The position numbers and the translations under genes were made by a program. Below the pieces are notes generated by a model that was not told the DNA's origin, made no database searches, and worked only from the letters and a program-made list of their open reading frames with translations. A stretch of DNA of 64,000 nucleotides, taken from JACVRN01 sp036389255. Its GTDB lineage: Bacteria; Acidobacteriota; Blastocatellia; Pyrinomonadales; Pyrinomonadaceae. The stretch spans positions 1 to 64,000 of the forward strand of contig DASVQI010000019.1 of assembly GCA_036389255.1 (NCBI GenBank). The letters run 5' to 3'. Positions 1 to 10,080 of the stretch are shown piece after piece. Position 1 is the first letter of the stretch. Every line of letters starts with the position of its first letter.

Positions 1-3000
1 TCCCACAGTGCGCGTCACATCCACCTGACTGTTTATCTCTTCTCTGCCGTGTCCTTCCATTTCTACGACTTGAGTGGAGTGACCGCTCCACCTGCGGCAA
101 GCTTCCAGCACTGCGCACAGCAGCACTTCTTCTACCTGTGCTCTATAGATTTCACTAGCCTTAGACAGCAACGCGCTAGTCTCTTCCGCCTCAAACTCCA
201 GACTCACCACCTGCTTATCTTCGAATGGATAATCGCCTCTGTAATCTGCCGCCCGCCCTTCACTTTCAGCATAATCAGAGGGTAAAGGCGCAGCCGTGGC
301 GGCTCTCCGGGACTGTCTGAGCCAGTATTGAGCCTGCTCAACAACCTCCTCACTCCCGGCATACTTCTCCAACTCCTGTGCCCACTGCCGGTATGCACTA
401 GTCTTCTCTCCTAATCTGACCTCTCCTCCCTCCACTGCCTGCTCATACCCTCGCTCTATATCCCCCAGCAATATCCTCCATGACACAGCATCCATCACTA
501 AATGGTGCGCTATCATCATCATCCTTTGCTCCCTCCCCTCCCCGCACTCGAATAAAACTGCCCTCCATACCGGCCCTTCTCCCAACTCCAGACTCTCCTG
601 CGCCTCCCCTGCTACCTTCTCTATCAACTCTGACTGTCGTTTCGTACTTACCTCTCCACTTATATCAACCACCAGTAAAGGCACATCCACACAGCCTTCC
701 TCTCCAGTGTTGTGCTCTCTCCACTCTCCATCACTACCGCATACAAATCTCAGTCTCAAAGCGTCGTGATGTCGCTGCACCTGCTCCATCACCCGCCTTA
801 AATGTCTTACTTCTATCCGTCGCTTTGCCGTCAACATCAGCGATTGATTCCAATGCTCGGGCACTTCCAACTCCTGTGAGAAGAACCATCTCTGTATCGG
901 TGTTAATGGCACTTCTCCGCTCACTAATCCCTGTGTGGCGAGGCTCGCAGCCTGAGCGGAAGCAGCAGATACGGCCAGTCTAGCCAGTTCACTGATGGTC
1001 TGGTGCTGGAAGAGAAGTCTGGGAGAGAGGTGAAGGCCAGATTGTCTGGCGCGAGAGATAATCTGGATGGAGAGGATAGAGTCGCCTCCGAGCTCGAAGA
1101 AGTTATCATGGATGCCGACTTGTTCTACTGCCAGCACTTCTTTCCAGATGCGTGCTAACTCCCTTTCCACTTCGTCTCGCGGAGGTTGATAGTCGGCTGA
1201 CAAATCGGGTCGCTCGCCTTCAGGCGCAGGCAACGCACGCCGGTCGAGTTTGCCGTTAGGCGTCAATGGCAACTGCTGTAGGATGATGAAAGCAGAAGGA
1301 ACCATGTAATCCGGTAATTTCTGCTTAACAAACTGGCGCAACTCGCTGACCGTAGGCGCGCAGCCTTCGTGTAAAACCAGATAGGAAACCAAGCGCTTCT
1401 CGCCGGACACGTCTTCACGCGCTACGACCACTGCCTCACGCGTGGCGGGATGTTCGGAGAGAACGGCTTCAATTTCACCCAACTCAATACGAAAGCCCCT
1501 GACCTTCACTTGGTGGTCAACTCGACCTAAAAATTCGATATTGCCGTCGGCCCAGTAACGCCCCCTATCCCCCGTGTTATAGAGCAGACTTCCCGGCTCA
1601 AGGCTGAACGGATGGGGGATAAATTTTATGGCTGTTAGTACAGGCTCGTTAGCGTAACCGCTTGAGAGTCCCTTGCCTCCGACATAGAGGTCGCCGGGGA
1701 CTCCAATGGGACAAGGATTTAATTGCGAATCCAGAACATAGTATTGTGTGTTCCTGATTGGCTTGCCGTAAGGAATACTGACCCAGTGCGGTTCTACTTT
1801 TTCTACAGGATAGTGATTCGACCAGACAGTCGTTTCGGTAGTTCCGCCGAGGCTGATGACCCTAGCCTCAGGAAAAACTGAACGGATGCGGTCTGGTAAA
1901 TTCACCGGAATCCAGTCGCCGCTCAGAAAAACCAACCTCAGCCCAACGTCTCGCCGGGCCGTGCCTATCGCTGGAAGGAATGGAATGATTTGCTGCAAGG
2001 TAGGAGGGGCCGAATCCCAGAAGGTGATTGGCTGAGTCCAGAGTATTTGTGCCAGTAGTTCAGGGTCGCGCAATGCAGCGCGATGGGCAACATGAATCGA
2101 GCCTCCCGCAGCAAGGACGCCGAACATGTCATATACAGATAGGTCAAAGCATAGTGAGTTGACGAAGAGGAGTCTATCGGAAGGCCCAACCTCGTATGCC
2201 CGGTTGACCCAATCAACAATATTTACTGCGGGCTTGTGACGAACTATGACGCCTTTCGGCGTTCCGGTCGAGCCGGAGGTGTATAGGACGTACGCCATGT
2301 CGTCCGGTGAAACCTGTGTGGAAATATTGTCTGCCGCAAGCTGGCTTAAATGCCAGTCAGTCCAAAGTCTTTTACGGCGTGAGACTCCATCTCGCCTCGC
2401 GGCGTCATGTGCAGCTTTGCGAAGCAAGACATCGTAGCGGTAGCGTAATTCGTTGGGAAATCCGCTCTCTCTTTGCAGCACGGTCACGTCCGCGAGCTGA
2501 TTAAAGTCTGCGCTCAGGTCATGGAAGAAATCCGGGTGAAGGTAGAGTTCGCCATCCAGTTGCGTTTTGATTCTGGCCTCCGGATGCTGCCGCTTAAATT
2601 CGGAGAGCGATTCTCTGAACTCCTCCTTCCGTCGCGCGTCCATCACGTCAGCTATGAGTATTCTTCCGCCGGGAGCGAGTAAACCAAGGGCCATTTCTAT
2701 AACCCGCGCCAGATAAATCGGGCCGGGGAAAAATTGAGTCGTACTGGAAATCAGAATCAGGTCGAAGGAGTTCGCCCCCAAGTCGGCTATGTCGTCAGCA
2801 AACCCGGTTATTAGACCGAGGTTTTCGTAACCATGTTCTTTCGCATACGCGCGATTCCGAGCCTGCGTTACCTCCGAGGGGTCAAGACCCACGTAGCGGC
2901 TCACAAGCGGAGCAAGCTCAAACATAATGAGCCCGGCACCGCAGCCAATCTCAAGGACTCTGGAGGTTGACTCAAGATAAGGGCGAGCCAGCCCGACCAC

Positions 3001-6000
3001 GTGGCTCACGTATTCGTCAACCTCTGCCTCCGGAAAAAACTCTCCGGTATAGCTGCTGACAAAGCCGCCCGCAGTGACGCGGTCAATAGATTGCTCGGCA
3101 ATGTGATCCCAGAAATCCCGTACTTCTCCGGCGTTGACGGGCTCGGGCAACGGGCGGGGAGTCTTAACATCCATGCAAATGACATCGGTTAAATCCGGCA
3201 GCTTCCATTGCAAGTCGTGTACGGCACGCAACCGGGCCTCCTGTGTGAGCAGGCAACTGATTTTCAGGCTGGATAAAATCCATTGCATACGCTCCACAGG
3301 CCAAGCCGGATCAAGCGGCAGGTATGCTCCACCGGCTTTGAGAATGCCCATCACAGCAAGCACCATCTCAATTGAGCGCTCCGTCAGGGTGCCTACGATG
3401 ACTCCGGGCCCGACTCCTAGCTGGCGAAGTTGCCCGGCTAATTGGTTCGCCTTCGCATTGAATTCCCCGTAGCTCAATTGCTCATCCTGAAAGATTAAAG
3501 CCACTGCATCAGGCGTGCGCTCGACCTGTGCTTCAAAAAGTTGATGAAGGCACTGGTCTTCGGGAAAGGGTGCGGCGGTATCGTTCCAGTCATAGAGCAT
3601 TTGTTGGAGTTCAGCCGCCGTCAGCAACGGCAAATCAGATAGCCTAGACTCACAGCGTGAGACGATGCCATCCAGCAGGATTTGGTAGTGTCCGGCGATG
3701 CGGCTGATGGTCGCGGCGTCGAAAAGGTCTGTGAGATATTCAAACGAAGCCGCAAGCTTTCCATCTACTTCAGATGTCATTAACAGTAGGTCATACTTGG
3801 CGACGCGCTGCTCCAAAGCGACGCTCTCCAGCAAGAGCTCGCCCAATTTCATTTGCGCACCGGACTCGCCCAAAGCGAATGCGCCCAGTCCCTCTTCGTT
3901 AAGCAGGTGCGCTTTATGAAGAATGAAGACCGTTTGAAATATCGGTTGACGATTGGCATCACGGTCGGGCTGCAAACGTTTGACCAGCAGAGGGAATGGA
4001 TACTCCTGATGCTCGAAGGCATCCAGAGTGGTGCGGCGAGTCTGCGCTATCAAATCCGTGAAAGCGAGATTCGACGCAAGACGGCAACGAAGCGACAACA
4101 GGTTGGTGAAGTATCCGACCACGTTCGACATCTCGGAGCGCGCGCGATTGGACGTGACGGTGCCGACGATGACGTCTGTCTGGCTTGTATAGCGATAGAG
4201 CAGCGCCTGATAAGCTGCCAGAAGAATCATGTAAAGAGTTACGCCACGCTCGCGCGCCAGCGCTTTGAGTCGCCCGGTCAACTCCGCGTTGATGTTGAAG
4301 GGATGCGATGCGCCTTGAAATGTCTGGGTCAGTGGTCGCGGGCGGTCGGTGGGCAAATTTAACAAAGGCAACTCACCGGCCAACTGCTCGCGCCAGTAAT
4401 TCCACAGGCGCTCCCCCTCCATGCCCGCCAGCATCTCCGCTTCCCAACGAATGTAATCGCTATATTGAAACTGAAGCGGGGCTAAATTAGGACGCTCCAC
4501 ATCCTTCTCAGCCGAATAAAGCTGGCCCAGCTCATACATGAGAATCGCTAGCGACCAGAGATCAATAATGGTGTGGTGCGCTGTCAGCAGTAAGATTGCG
4601 CCTTCCGGCTCGGGACGTGTGAACAGGCAGATTTTTAACAGTGGCCCTTGCTCTAAGTCGAAAGGTCTGTGTGCCTCCGCGACGAGGCTGGCTCGTAGCT
4701 GCGCTTCGTTCCAGTCGAAAGCATCGTGCTGCTGGAAGCTGACTTCCATCTGCTCATGAACCCGTCGCACTGGCTCACCGTCAACTGTCATGAAGGTTGT
4801 ACGCAAGGACTGGTGGCGATTCACCTGCATTTGAAAGGCACGCCTCAAAGCAGTTACGTCCAGTGCCGAACGTATGCGCACGCAGGCGGAGATGTTGTAA
4901 GCCGCGCTCTCAGGAGCCAGTTTATGCATGAACCAGAGCGATTGCTGGCCGTAGGAAAGCGCCCCGTCGGCTGGCTGCGCTCCCGTGGCCGCTGGTCGTA
5001 AGGCTGTCTCCGTCTCCTGTCTGCAAGCCATTGCTTGAGCCGCAAGCTCGGAGATGCTCTGGCTCTCAAAGAAGGAGGCCATCGGCAAGCGTATGTCTAG
5101 GGCGGACTCAAGCCCGTGCATGAACTCGATTGCCATCAGAGAGTCGAGGCCATAACTGATAATCGGCTGATTGGCATCTATCTGAGAAGCTTGCAGTCCC
5201 ACTTTTTTTGCCAGTTGTGCGATAAGCCAGTCCGCTATGGCTTCCGGCTCGCGCGCATTCGTAGATGAAGGTGACGGCTGCGCCTGAGCTTCGCTTTCTG
5301 AAGACCGATTCGCGTTCCAGACACCGATTGCATCCATGCTCCCGGCCAGAAAAGCGGCGCGGCAAGCATGTCTTTGAATCTTGCCGCTTGATGTCTTGGG
5401 GATGCTGCCGGGCTTTATAAGAAGGATTGTATAGACCTGTAATTCGTGCTCCTCAGCTATCGCACGCTGGATGCTTTCAAACACCTCTGTCAGATTAGGT
5501 AGCCTGCGATGGCTCAATTCATGGACAATGACCAAACGCTCCTCACCATTCTCGGTTACGGAAAACGCCGCGCCGCCCCCCGGTCGCAAAGCCGTATGGC
5601 TACGCTCTACGGTCAGCTCAATATCCTGAGGGTAGTGGTTAAGCCCACGGATGATGATGAGGTCTTTGAGCCGCCCTGTGACGAATAGATGGCCTCCATC
5701 CAGAAAACCAAGGTCGCCGGTGCGAAGGTATTTCCCCTCGTCCGCTTCATGCAGAACTGCATGAAATGTATGCTCTGTCTCCTGCGGGCGATTCCAGTAG
5801 CCTTGTGCCACGCTCGCCCCTTGAACCCAGATTTCTCCCACTTGCTCGGGCGCGCATCTGGTCAGAGACTCTGGATGCACAATCAGAACCTTCTGCTCCG
5901 GCAAGAGGCCGCCACAACTCATGATGGTACGAGCATCGCGGTCAGTCTCGGTTGTTTGAACTACGCGGTGTTGCTCTATCGCCGTCGCCTGAGCCAGCTT

Positions 6001-7065
6001 GCGAACTGGCAGCGCAGATGTTTTGCTCCCGGTGACGATGAGCGTGGCCTCGGCCAACCCGTAACAGGGATGAAATGCTTCGCGGCGGAAACCACACGAC
6101 TCAAAGGCGGCGGCGAAGCGCTCTAATGTGTCGTAGCGGATTGGCTCCGCGCCGTTAAAAGCTACGTCCCAACTGCTCAAGTCAAGTTCTGCACGCTCGT
6201 CCGGGCTTATCTTGCGGACGCACAGGTCGTAGGCGAAATTCGGCGCGCCACTGATTGTCCCGCGAGCGCGTGTGATGGCTTGCAGCCACCGGGCGGGTCG
6301 CTGCAAGAAGGAGATTGGCGACATCAACGTACAGGCAAACCCGCCGTAGAGAGGTTGAATGATGCCGCCTATCAGGCCCATGTCATGATACATCGGAAGC
6401 CAAGTCACACACCGGCTTTCAGATGTATAGGCAAAGGCGTGTTCGAGCAATCTTGAGTTATGGAGCAGGTTGCTATGAGTGAGAACGACCCCCTTTGGAA
6501 TCCCCGTCGAGCCGGAAGTATATTGCAGGAACGCTATCGTATCGCCGTTCACCGAAGGCTCTCGCCAGTCATCTTCCCCGCCGGGCAGACCGTCCGTCGT
6601 TAGCCACTCTAAGCTCTCAAGCTCGACCGCCTGCCCCAGCAAAGGTCTGATTCTGGAAAGAACCGTAGAGGTGGTCAGCGCAGCCTTTGCCTGTGCGTCA
6701 GCCGCGATTGCCTGTAGCCGTAGAAGATTTCGATTCATGCGCGGCGGGTAGACAGGCACGGCAATGGCCCCCGCGTAGAGACACCCGAAGAAGGCGCTGA
6801 TATATTCCAGTCCCGGAGGATAAAGCAGCAGAACACGCTCGCCCTCAGCGCCTAGAGCCTGAAGCCGGGCGGCAACCATACGCGCGTGTCTGTCCAAATC
6901 CCCATAGGTCAACTGCGCCTCTGCCATTTCTCCATCCGTTAAAAAGCTATAGGCCGGGCGCTCCGGCTGGCTCTCCGCTCTCCAGCGAAGGATGTCAATG
7001 AACGTAGACCACCCGTTGTCCCCATGCGGATGATTCGAAGTGAAGGTGTCCAGTAAATTTAACAT
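1..7065 (-). CDS. Lipopeptide synthetase, FAAL-ACP-C-A(MT)-PCP-E, 3' end outside window
   Basis: The frame is open for 2355 codons from ATG 7065 to the window edge. Order: fatty acyl-AMP ligase (residues 1-575; YTSGSTGIPKG near 178; end motif SSGKIQR near 555); acyl carrier protein (GLDSL, Ser 642); condensation domain (about 695-1140; HHTIIDLWS, starter-type); adenylation domain (a2 LKAGGAYLPLDP near 1245, a3 YTSGSTGTPKG near 1595, a10 PNGKLDRR near 1940) with a class I SAM methyltransferase nested between a2 and a3 (SSYTG, LEIGCGAGL near 1370); PCP (LGGDSI near 1990); epimerisation domain (PIQRWF, EGHGRE, RTVG at the cut edge). The protein should activate a fatty acid, couple it to the first amino acid, methylate that residue and epimerise it. 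My reading of the specificity residues is D-L-Y-S-F-S-L-V-W-K, close to siderophore-type Cys domains. No clear ribosome site precedes the ATG; another in-frame ATG lies at 7113. Confidence 0.93.
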   Translation of the reverse strand, partial: MLNLLDTFTSNHPHGDNGWSTFIDILRWRAESQPERPAYSFLTDGEMAEAQLTYGDLDRHARMVAARLQALGAEGERVLLLYPPGLEYISAFFGCLYAGAIAVPVYPPRMNRNLLRLQAIAADAQAKAALTTSTVLSRIRPLLGQAVELESLEWLTTDGLPGGEDDWREPSVNGDTIAFLQYTSGSTGIPKGVVLTHSNLLHNSRLLEHAFAYTSESRCVTWLPMYHDMGLIGGIIQPLYGGFACTLMSPISFLQRPARWLQAITRARGTISGAPNFAYDLCVRKISPDERAELDLSSWDVAFNGAEPIRYDTLERFAAAFESCGFRREAFHPCYGLAEATLIVTGSKTSALPVRKLAQATAIEQHRVVQTTETDRDARTIMSCGGLLPEQKVLIVHPESLTRCAPEQVGEIWVQGASVAQGYWNRPQETEHTFHAVLHEADEGKYLRTGDLGFLDGGHLFVTGRLKDLIIIRGLNHYPQDIELTVERSHTALRPGGGAAFSVTENGEERLVIVHELSHRRLPNLTEVFESIQRAIAEEHELQVYTILLIKPGSIPKTSSGKIQRHACRAAFLAGSMDAIGVWNANRSSESEAQAQPSPSSTNAREPEAIADWLIAQLAKKVGLQASQIDANQPIISYGLDSLMAIEFMHGLESALDIRLPMASFFESQSISELAAQAMACRQETETALRPAATGAQPADGALSYGQQSLWFMHKLAPESAAYNISACVRIRSALDVTALRRAFQMQVNRHQSLRTTFMTVDGEPVRRVHEQMEVSFQQHDAFDWNEAQLRASLVAEAHRPFDLEQGPLLKICLFTRPEPEGAILLLTAHHTIIDLWSLAILMYELGQLYSAEKDVERPNLAPLQFQYSDYIRWEAEMLAGMEGERLWNYWREQLAGELPLLNLPTDRPRPLTQTFQGASHPFNINAELTGRLKALARERGVTLYMILLAAYQALLYRYTSQTDVIVGTVTSNRARSEMSNVVGYFTNLLSLRCRLASNLAFTDLIAQTRRTTLDAFEHQEYPFPLLVKRLQPDRDANRQPIFQTVFILHKAHLLNEEGLGAFALGESGAQMKLGELLLESVALEQRVAKYDLLLMTSEVDGKLAASFEYLTDLFDAATISRIAGHYQILLDGIVSRCESRLSDLPLLTAAELQQMLYDWNDTAAPFPEDQCLHQLFEAQVERTPDAVALIFQDEQLSYGEFNAKANQLAGQLRQLGVGPGVIVGTLTERSIEMVLAVMGILKAGGAYLPLDPAWPVERMQWILSSLKISCLLTQEARLRAVHDLQWKLPDLTDVICMDVKTPRPLPEPVNAGEVRDFWDHIAEQSIDRVTAGGFVSSYTGEFFPEAEVDEYVSHVVGLARPYLESTSRVLEIGCGAGLIMFELAPLVSRYVGLDPSEVTQARNRAYAKEHGYENLGLITGFADDIADLGANSFDLILISSTTQFFPGPIYLARVIEMALGLLAPGGRILIADVMDARRKEEFRESLSEFKRQHPEARIKTQLDGELYLHPDFFHDLSADFNQLADVTVLQRESGFPNELRYRYDVLLRKAAHDAARRDGVSRRKRLWTDWHLSQLAADNISTQVSPDDMAYVLYTSGSTGTPKGVIVRHKPAVNIVDWVNRAYEVGPSDRLLFVNSLCFDLSVYDMFGVLAAGGSIHVAHRAALRDPELLAQILWTQPITFWDSAPPTLQQIIPFLPAIGTARRDVGLRLVFLSGDWIPVNLPDRIRSVFPEARVISLGGTTETTVWSNHYPVEKVEPHWVSIPYGKPIRNTQYYVLDSQLNPCPIGVPGDLYVGGKGLSSGYANEPVLTAIKFIPHPFSLEPGSLLYNTGDRGRYWADGNIEFLGRVDHQVKVRGFRIELGEIEAVLSEHPATREAVVVAREDVSGEKRLVSYLVLHEGCAPTVSELRQFVKQKLPDYMVPSAFIILQQLPLTPNGKLDRRALPAPEGERPDLSADYQPPRDEVERELARIWKEVLAVEQVGIHDNFFELGGDSILSIQIISRARQSGLHLSPRLLFQHQTISELARLAVSAASAQAASLATQGLVSGEVPLTPIQRWFFSQELEVPEHWNQSLMLTAKRRIEVRHLRRVMEQVQRHHDALRLRFVCGSDGEWREHNTGEEGCVDVPLLVVDISGEVSTKRQSELIEKVAGEAQESLELGEGPVWRAVLFECGEGREQRMMMIAHHLVMDAVSWRILLGDIERGYEQAVEGGEVRLGEKTSAYRQWAQELEKYAGSEEVVEQAQYWLRQSRRAATAAPLPSDYAESEGRAADYRGDYPFEDKQVVSLEFEAEETSALLSKASEIYRAQVEEVLLCAVLEACRRWSGHSTQVVEMEGHGREEINSQVDVTRTVG

Positions 7066-7304
7066 CTGCGTTTTGGGTCGTGTGAAAATTGGAGGCCATG
7101 CGCAGGGCCGCATGTGCGCGAGAGAACGGCTTGCAGTTGAATCCGACGCACGGAGTCTCTTACATGCCCGGCATAAGAAGCTGATTGCATTGCGTAGTTA
7201 TGATTGACAAACTGAAAAGAGGGCCGCGCGCGAAGCTTGCAAGCGAATAACGTGAGCATTGATGAGCGGCAGTCAGGCGTTAATGAGGCTCAGGGCGACG
7301 GACT
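7066..7304 (-). other. Intergenic spacer before the synthetase
   Basis: 239 bases without a supported gene. The short open frames crossing it have no ribosome site and no recognisable product. It would serve as the untranslated leader of the synthetase if that gene is transcribed with its upstream neighbours. Confidence 0.4.
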
Positions 7305-7628
7305 TCAGCCACTCATGCTGCTTGCCTGTCCGGCGTTCCCGTTACTCGGCTCAATTGCGGGTACGTCAAACTTCAAGGTGTCGCGGCAGAACTCTATCCA
7401 TTCCGGCGTCACTTTATCGAAGACTACATTCTCATCCAGAAAGATTCCGGTGGTAACAGTATAATCCTCTTGCAGGAACACGATATCACTCAAATCCGCT
7501 TCACCTTCGGCTTGCGCCTCGCCGTTTGCGCCCGCGCCCTGTTTTTCCGGAAGCTCTTCATTCCACCCGCTAAATTTACGCAGTTCATCAAGCGTATAAG
7601 CCTTACAGTATTTACCCAATCTGTTCAT
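7305..7628 (-). CDS. Orphan ~107-aa protein upstream of the synthetase
   Basis: An acidic soluble protein beginning MNRLGKYCKAYTLDEL. The ATG at 7628 is chosen because GGAGG lies five bases upstream; the longer reading from a GTG at 7640 would bury that site. Residues about 5-25 form a KYCKAY...FSGW block. The C-terminal half carries FLQEDYTVTTGIF, FDKVTPEWIEFC and DTLKFDVPA, which looks like one small folded domain, with a low-complexity Gly/Ala/Glu linker between the halves. There is no signal peptide or membrane segment. I believe similar short proteins occur beside other NRPS/PKS genes, but I know no function. Its place between the peptidase and the synthetase suggests co-transcription with both. 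Confidence 0.75.
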   Translation of the reverse strand: MNRLGKYCKAYTLDELRKFSGWNEELPEKQGAGANGEAQAEGEADLSDIVFLQEDYTVTTGIFLDENVVFDKVTPEWIEFCRDTLKFDVPAIEPSNGNAGQASSMSG

Positions 7629-7701
7629 AGCATCCTCCACGTCTGGTTTTAATTAATCTTGAGCATTTGCTGAAGCGTCGTCGCAGCGCGTCGCAGAATA
7701 T

Positions 7702-10062
7702 TCAGAAGACGAACGATTTGCCCACCAACGTCGTTCCGTTATTGGGCATAATCAAAGGCATCAAGTAATTCGGCCTTGGCTTGAAAGAGGCGCTCAATGT
7801 TTCAGGCAGGCCGTAGGAACGATCCACCACCCTGAGCTTGATGGGCTTTGCTGTCTTCACCTGGCAGATTAACTCTATGCCGTTCGCGGGCGCACCGTAA
7901 TAGAAGAGCGCCCACTCTTTATCCCCCGGCTTGTTCGTTGAAGCATTAAGTTCTCTGAGTTGCTGCCCGTTTACCGTAGCCCCGAAGACCTCTAATTCCG
8001 GCTCTACATAGACAGAGAGATAAGGAGCTTGGCGAGGTGACGCGATATGCAGTCTTAACGTACGCAGGCCGTTGCTGGTGCTGTCGCTCAACAGCTCGGC
8101 CTGCGGCGCAGCAAGCTCCGCCACTGGAGCTTCGTCCTTCAAGTATTCCCTAGTGCCTAAAGGGAAGAGCTCGGGCAACGTGCCCCGGAGCGCTTTCGCA
8201 GAGATAAATTGCCTAGTCCATTCATCAGGAGCGCGGTCACCACTGGCCCAAACTGCTTTTCCCGTGTCGGCGTCCAATCCATAGAAGAGACTGTTTGATT
8301 GAGGATGAGTTGCGCCAAACCCTGAGGTGACGACTCCCGCCACCAAAAATCCTAGACCGGCCATGAGCATGATGCCGGGTAAGAACCACTTGCCCGGCGC
8401 TGTCATGATTTGTAGCTGCGGGAGTAAGAGCCCGAGCGACAGCACGACCAGTACCATCATTATTCCTGTTAATCCAAAAGCCAGAGCCGCGAAGGTCTGG
8501 TAGAGCATCGGCGCAAAAATGAGAATGCCCGGAATGGCAAACACGCTAAAGACTATAAACTGTTTCCAGGAGACGGGCCGTTGTTCTTTGGAGATGAACA
8601 CTATACCGAGCGCAGCCAGACTAAAAAGCAGAGGCCAGGTGAAGAGGTAACTGCTCCCCGGCATGAGCAGCGCAGTCAGCATCATTAAGATAAGCCACCA
8701 CAACAGGCCGCCGACGGCTAGATTCTCGCCGCTAATCTTCCGGCGAAATCTGGTGTAAAGCGCTGCGGTGAGGGCTATGGCAAGTAAGACAAACCCAATC
8801 ATGTAAAGATAACTATTATAAGTATTGCTCTGGTTGATTAATCTCTCATCACTATGTACGCGCCGGATAATCCACCAAAGTATCGTTCCGGCCACCGCCC
8901 CGCTAATCATCGTCAGGAACAGTGCCAGAAAACCCCAAATGATTCCCGAAATTTTCAGCCGTTGTTGCTTCAGCCCTACAATGACGACCGCCACGAACAG
9001 CAATACTGTCAGTAATGACCAGATGATGACCCAGGAGGCCGGGTAGTGTATGAAGATTGAGCCGATGGTGTTGAAGTAGACAGCATTCCTCTCAGGCGGG
9101 ATTGGCAAGCTCAGGTTTCCGAAATGGCGCAAGAGGGCTAAGGCGTAAGAACCTTGATGCTGAAGGGTGCGCTCGTCAATGTTCTCCAGACTGTCTAGCC
9201 GCGTGTGATAGCTAATGAATCCATTGATATTGGCGAAATTTAATCCGCTCATGTGAGCATCTTTAAAGACTGTGAAATCGGTGTTGTTCGGCAGCAGCCT
9301 GTAAATGTCATACGCGAAGGAATTAGCTACGGGGTAGGGCGCAGCCTTCGCAAACTCTCTGATGAGACCTCCATTCTGCGGACTTGTCTCGAACATAATC
9401 ACCGGCCCGTCATTCCCGCGCGCGTCGAAATTAAGTACCAATCCGACGTTCTTCGCCCACGGATGCTGCTCTACGAAGGCACGCGCTCCCAGCAAACCAA
9501 CCTCCTCACCGTCAGTGAAGAGAAAAATCACATCATTCTTCAAGGGCTCGCCAATCTTCAATGCCCGCAAAGTCTCCAGCATAGTGGCGACGGCGGAGCC
9601 ATCATCGCAGGCTCCCGGGCCAGTCGGTACTGAGTCGTAATGCCCGACTATCAAGAGAGACTTGCCGCTCTCTTTTCCTTTCAGAATCGAAACAACATTA
9701 TGAATCGTCCCGGCGACGAAGGGATTGCCCCATGCTTGATTGACCGTGGTTGTTTCTTGAACCTCCGTGTCTACTCCCAAAGACCGCAGCTCATTAATGA
9801 TATAGTTGCGAGCTTCGGTATTCTCTAACGAGCCTATAGGATGTGGACGGCTGGCGACGATTGCAAGGTGCTTCATGGCGCGGCCCGCAGAGAATTCATT
9901 GAGTGGCCCATTGCTATCGAGAGCCTCCGGCGGATTTAGCTGCTCAATGCTCAAGATGGTAAAAACCAGAAGCATGAGAAGCGTCAACAGTCCGATTACT
10001 GAATCAGTCTTCCACGAAGGAAGCAAAGAACCAGTCCTCTCGGGTACATACGCCTGGGCCAT
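7702..10062 (-). CDS. M28-family metallopeptidase with multi-spanning membrane half
   Basis: A 786-aa protein. After an N-terminal membrane segment (about residues 23-42) comes an M28 aminopeptidase-like zinc domain (about 60-320), with HYDSVPTGPGACDDGSA carrying the first His and bridging Asp, FTDGEEVGLLGA the catalytic Glu pair, and a downstream NFDARG. The C-terminal half has about eight hydrophobic spans (about 330-560) followed by a soluble beta-rich tail. This layout matches the ER metallopeptidase 1/Fxna-like branch of M28. GGAGG lies five bases before the ATG. In this cluster it may trim or mature the exported lipopeptide, or protect the host from it; that role is inference. The catalytic motifs look intact. 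Confidence 0.88.
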   Translation of the reverse strand: MAQAYVPERTGSLLPSWKTDSVIGLLTLLMLLVFTILSIEQLNPPEALDSNGPLNEFSAGRAMKHLAIVASRPHPIGSLENTEARNYIINELRSLGVDTEVQETTTVNQAWGNPFVAGTIHNVVSILKGKESGKSLLIVGHYDSVPTGPGACDDGSAVATMLETLRALKIGEPLKNDVIFLFTDGEEVGLLGARAFVEQHPWAKNVGLVLNFDARGNDGPVIMFETSPQNGGLIREFAKAAPYPVANSFAYDIYRLLPNNTDFTVFKDAHMSGLNFANINGFISYHTRLDSLENIDERTLQHQGSYALALLRHFGNLSLPIPPERNAVYFNTIGSIFIHYPASWVIIWSLLTVLLFVAVVIVGLKQQRLKISGIIWGFLALFLTMISGAVAGTILWWIIRRVHSDERLINQSNTYNSYLYMIGFVLLAIALTAALYTRFRRKISGENLAVGGLLWWLILMMLTALLMPGSSYLFTWPLLFSLAALGIVFISKEQRPVSWKQFIVFSVFAIPGILIFAPMLYQTFAALAFGLTGIMMVLVVLSLGLLLPQLQIMTAPGKWFLPGIMLMAGLGFLVAGVVTSGFGATHPQSNSLFYGLDADTGKAVWASGDRAPDEWTRQFISAKALRGTLPELFPLGTREYLKDEAPVAELAAPQAELLSDSTSNGLRTLRLHIASPRQAPYLSVYVEPELEVFGATVNGQQLRELNASTNKPGDKEWALFYYGAPANGIELICQVKTAKPIKLRVVDRSYGLPETLSASFKPRPNYLMPLIMPNNGTTLVGKSFVF

Positions 10063-10080
10063 GAGAACCTCCGGGCAAAA

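Noticed and set aside
2436..2444. GCGGTAGCG as an ops element
   Set aside because: It lies inside the synthetase coding sequence and on the plus strand, opposite to transcription, so it is a chance match.
1..7065. Many plus-strand and off-frame open frames inside the synthetase
   Set aside because: They lie opposite or inside a continuous, motif-rich coding frame, lack ribosome sites and have compositional bias of shadow frames.
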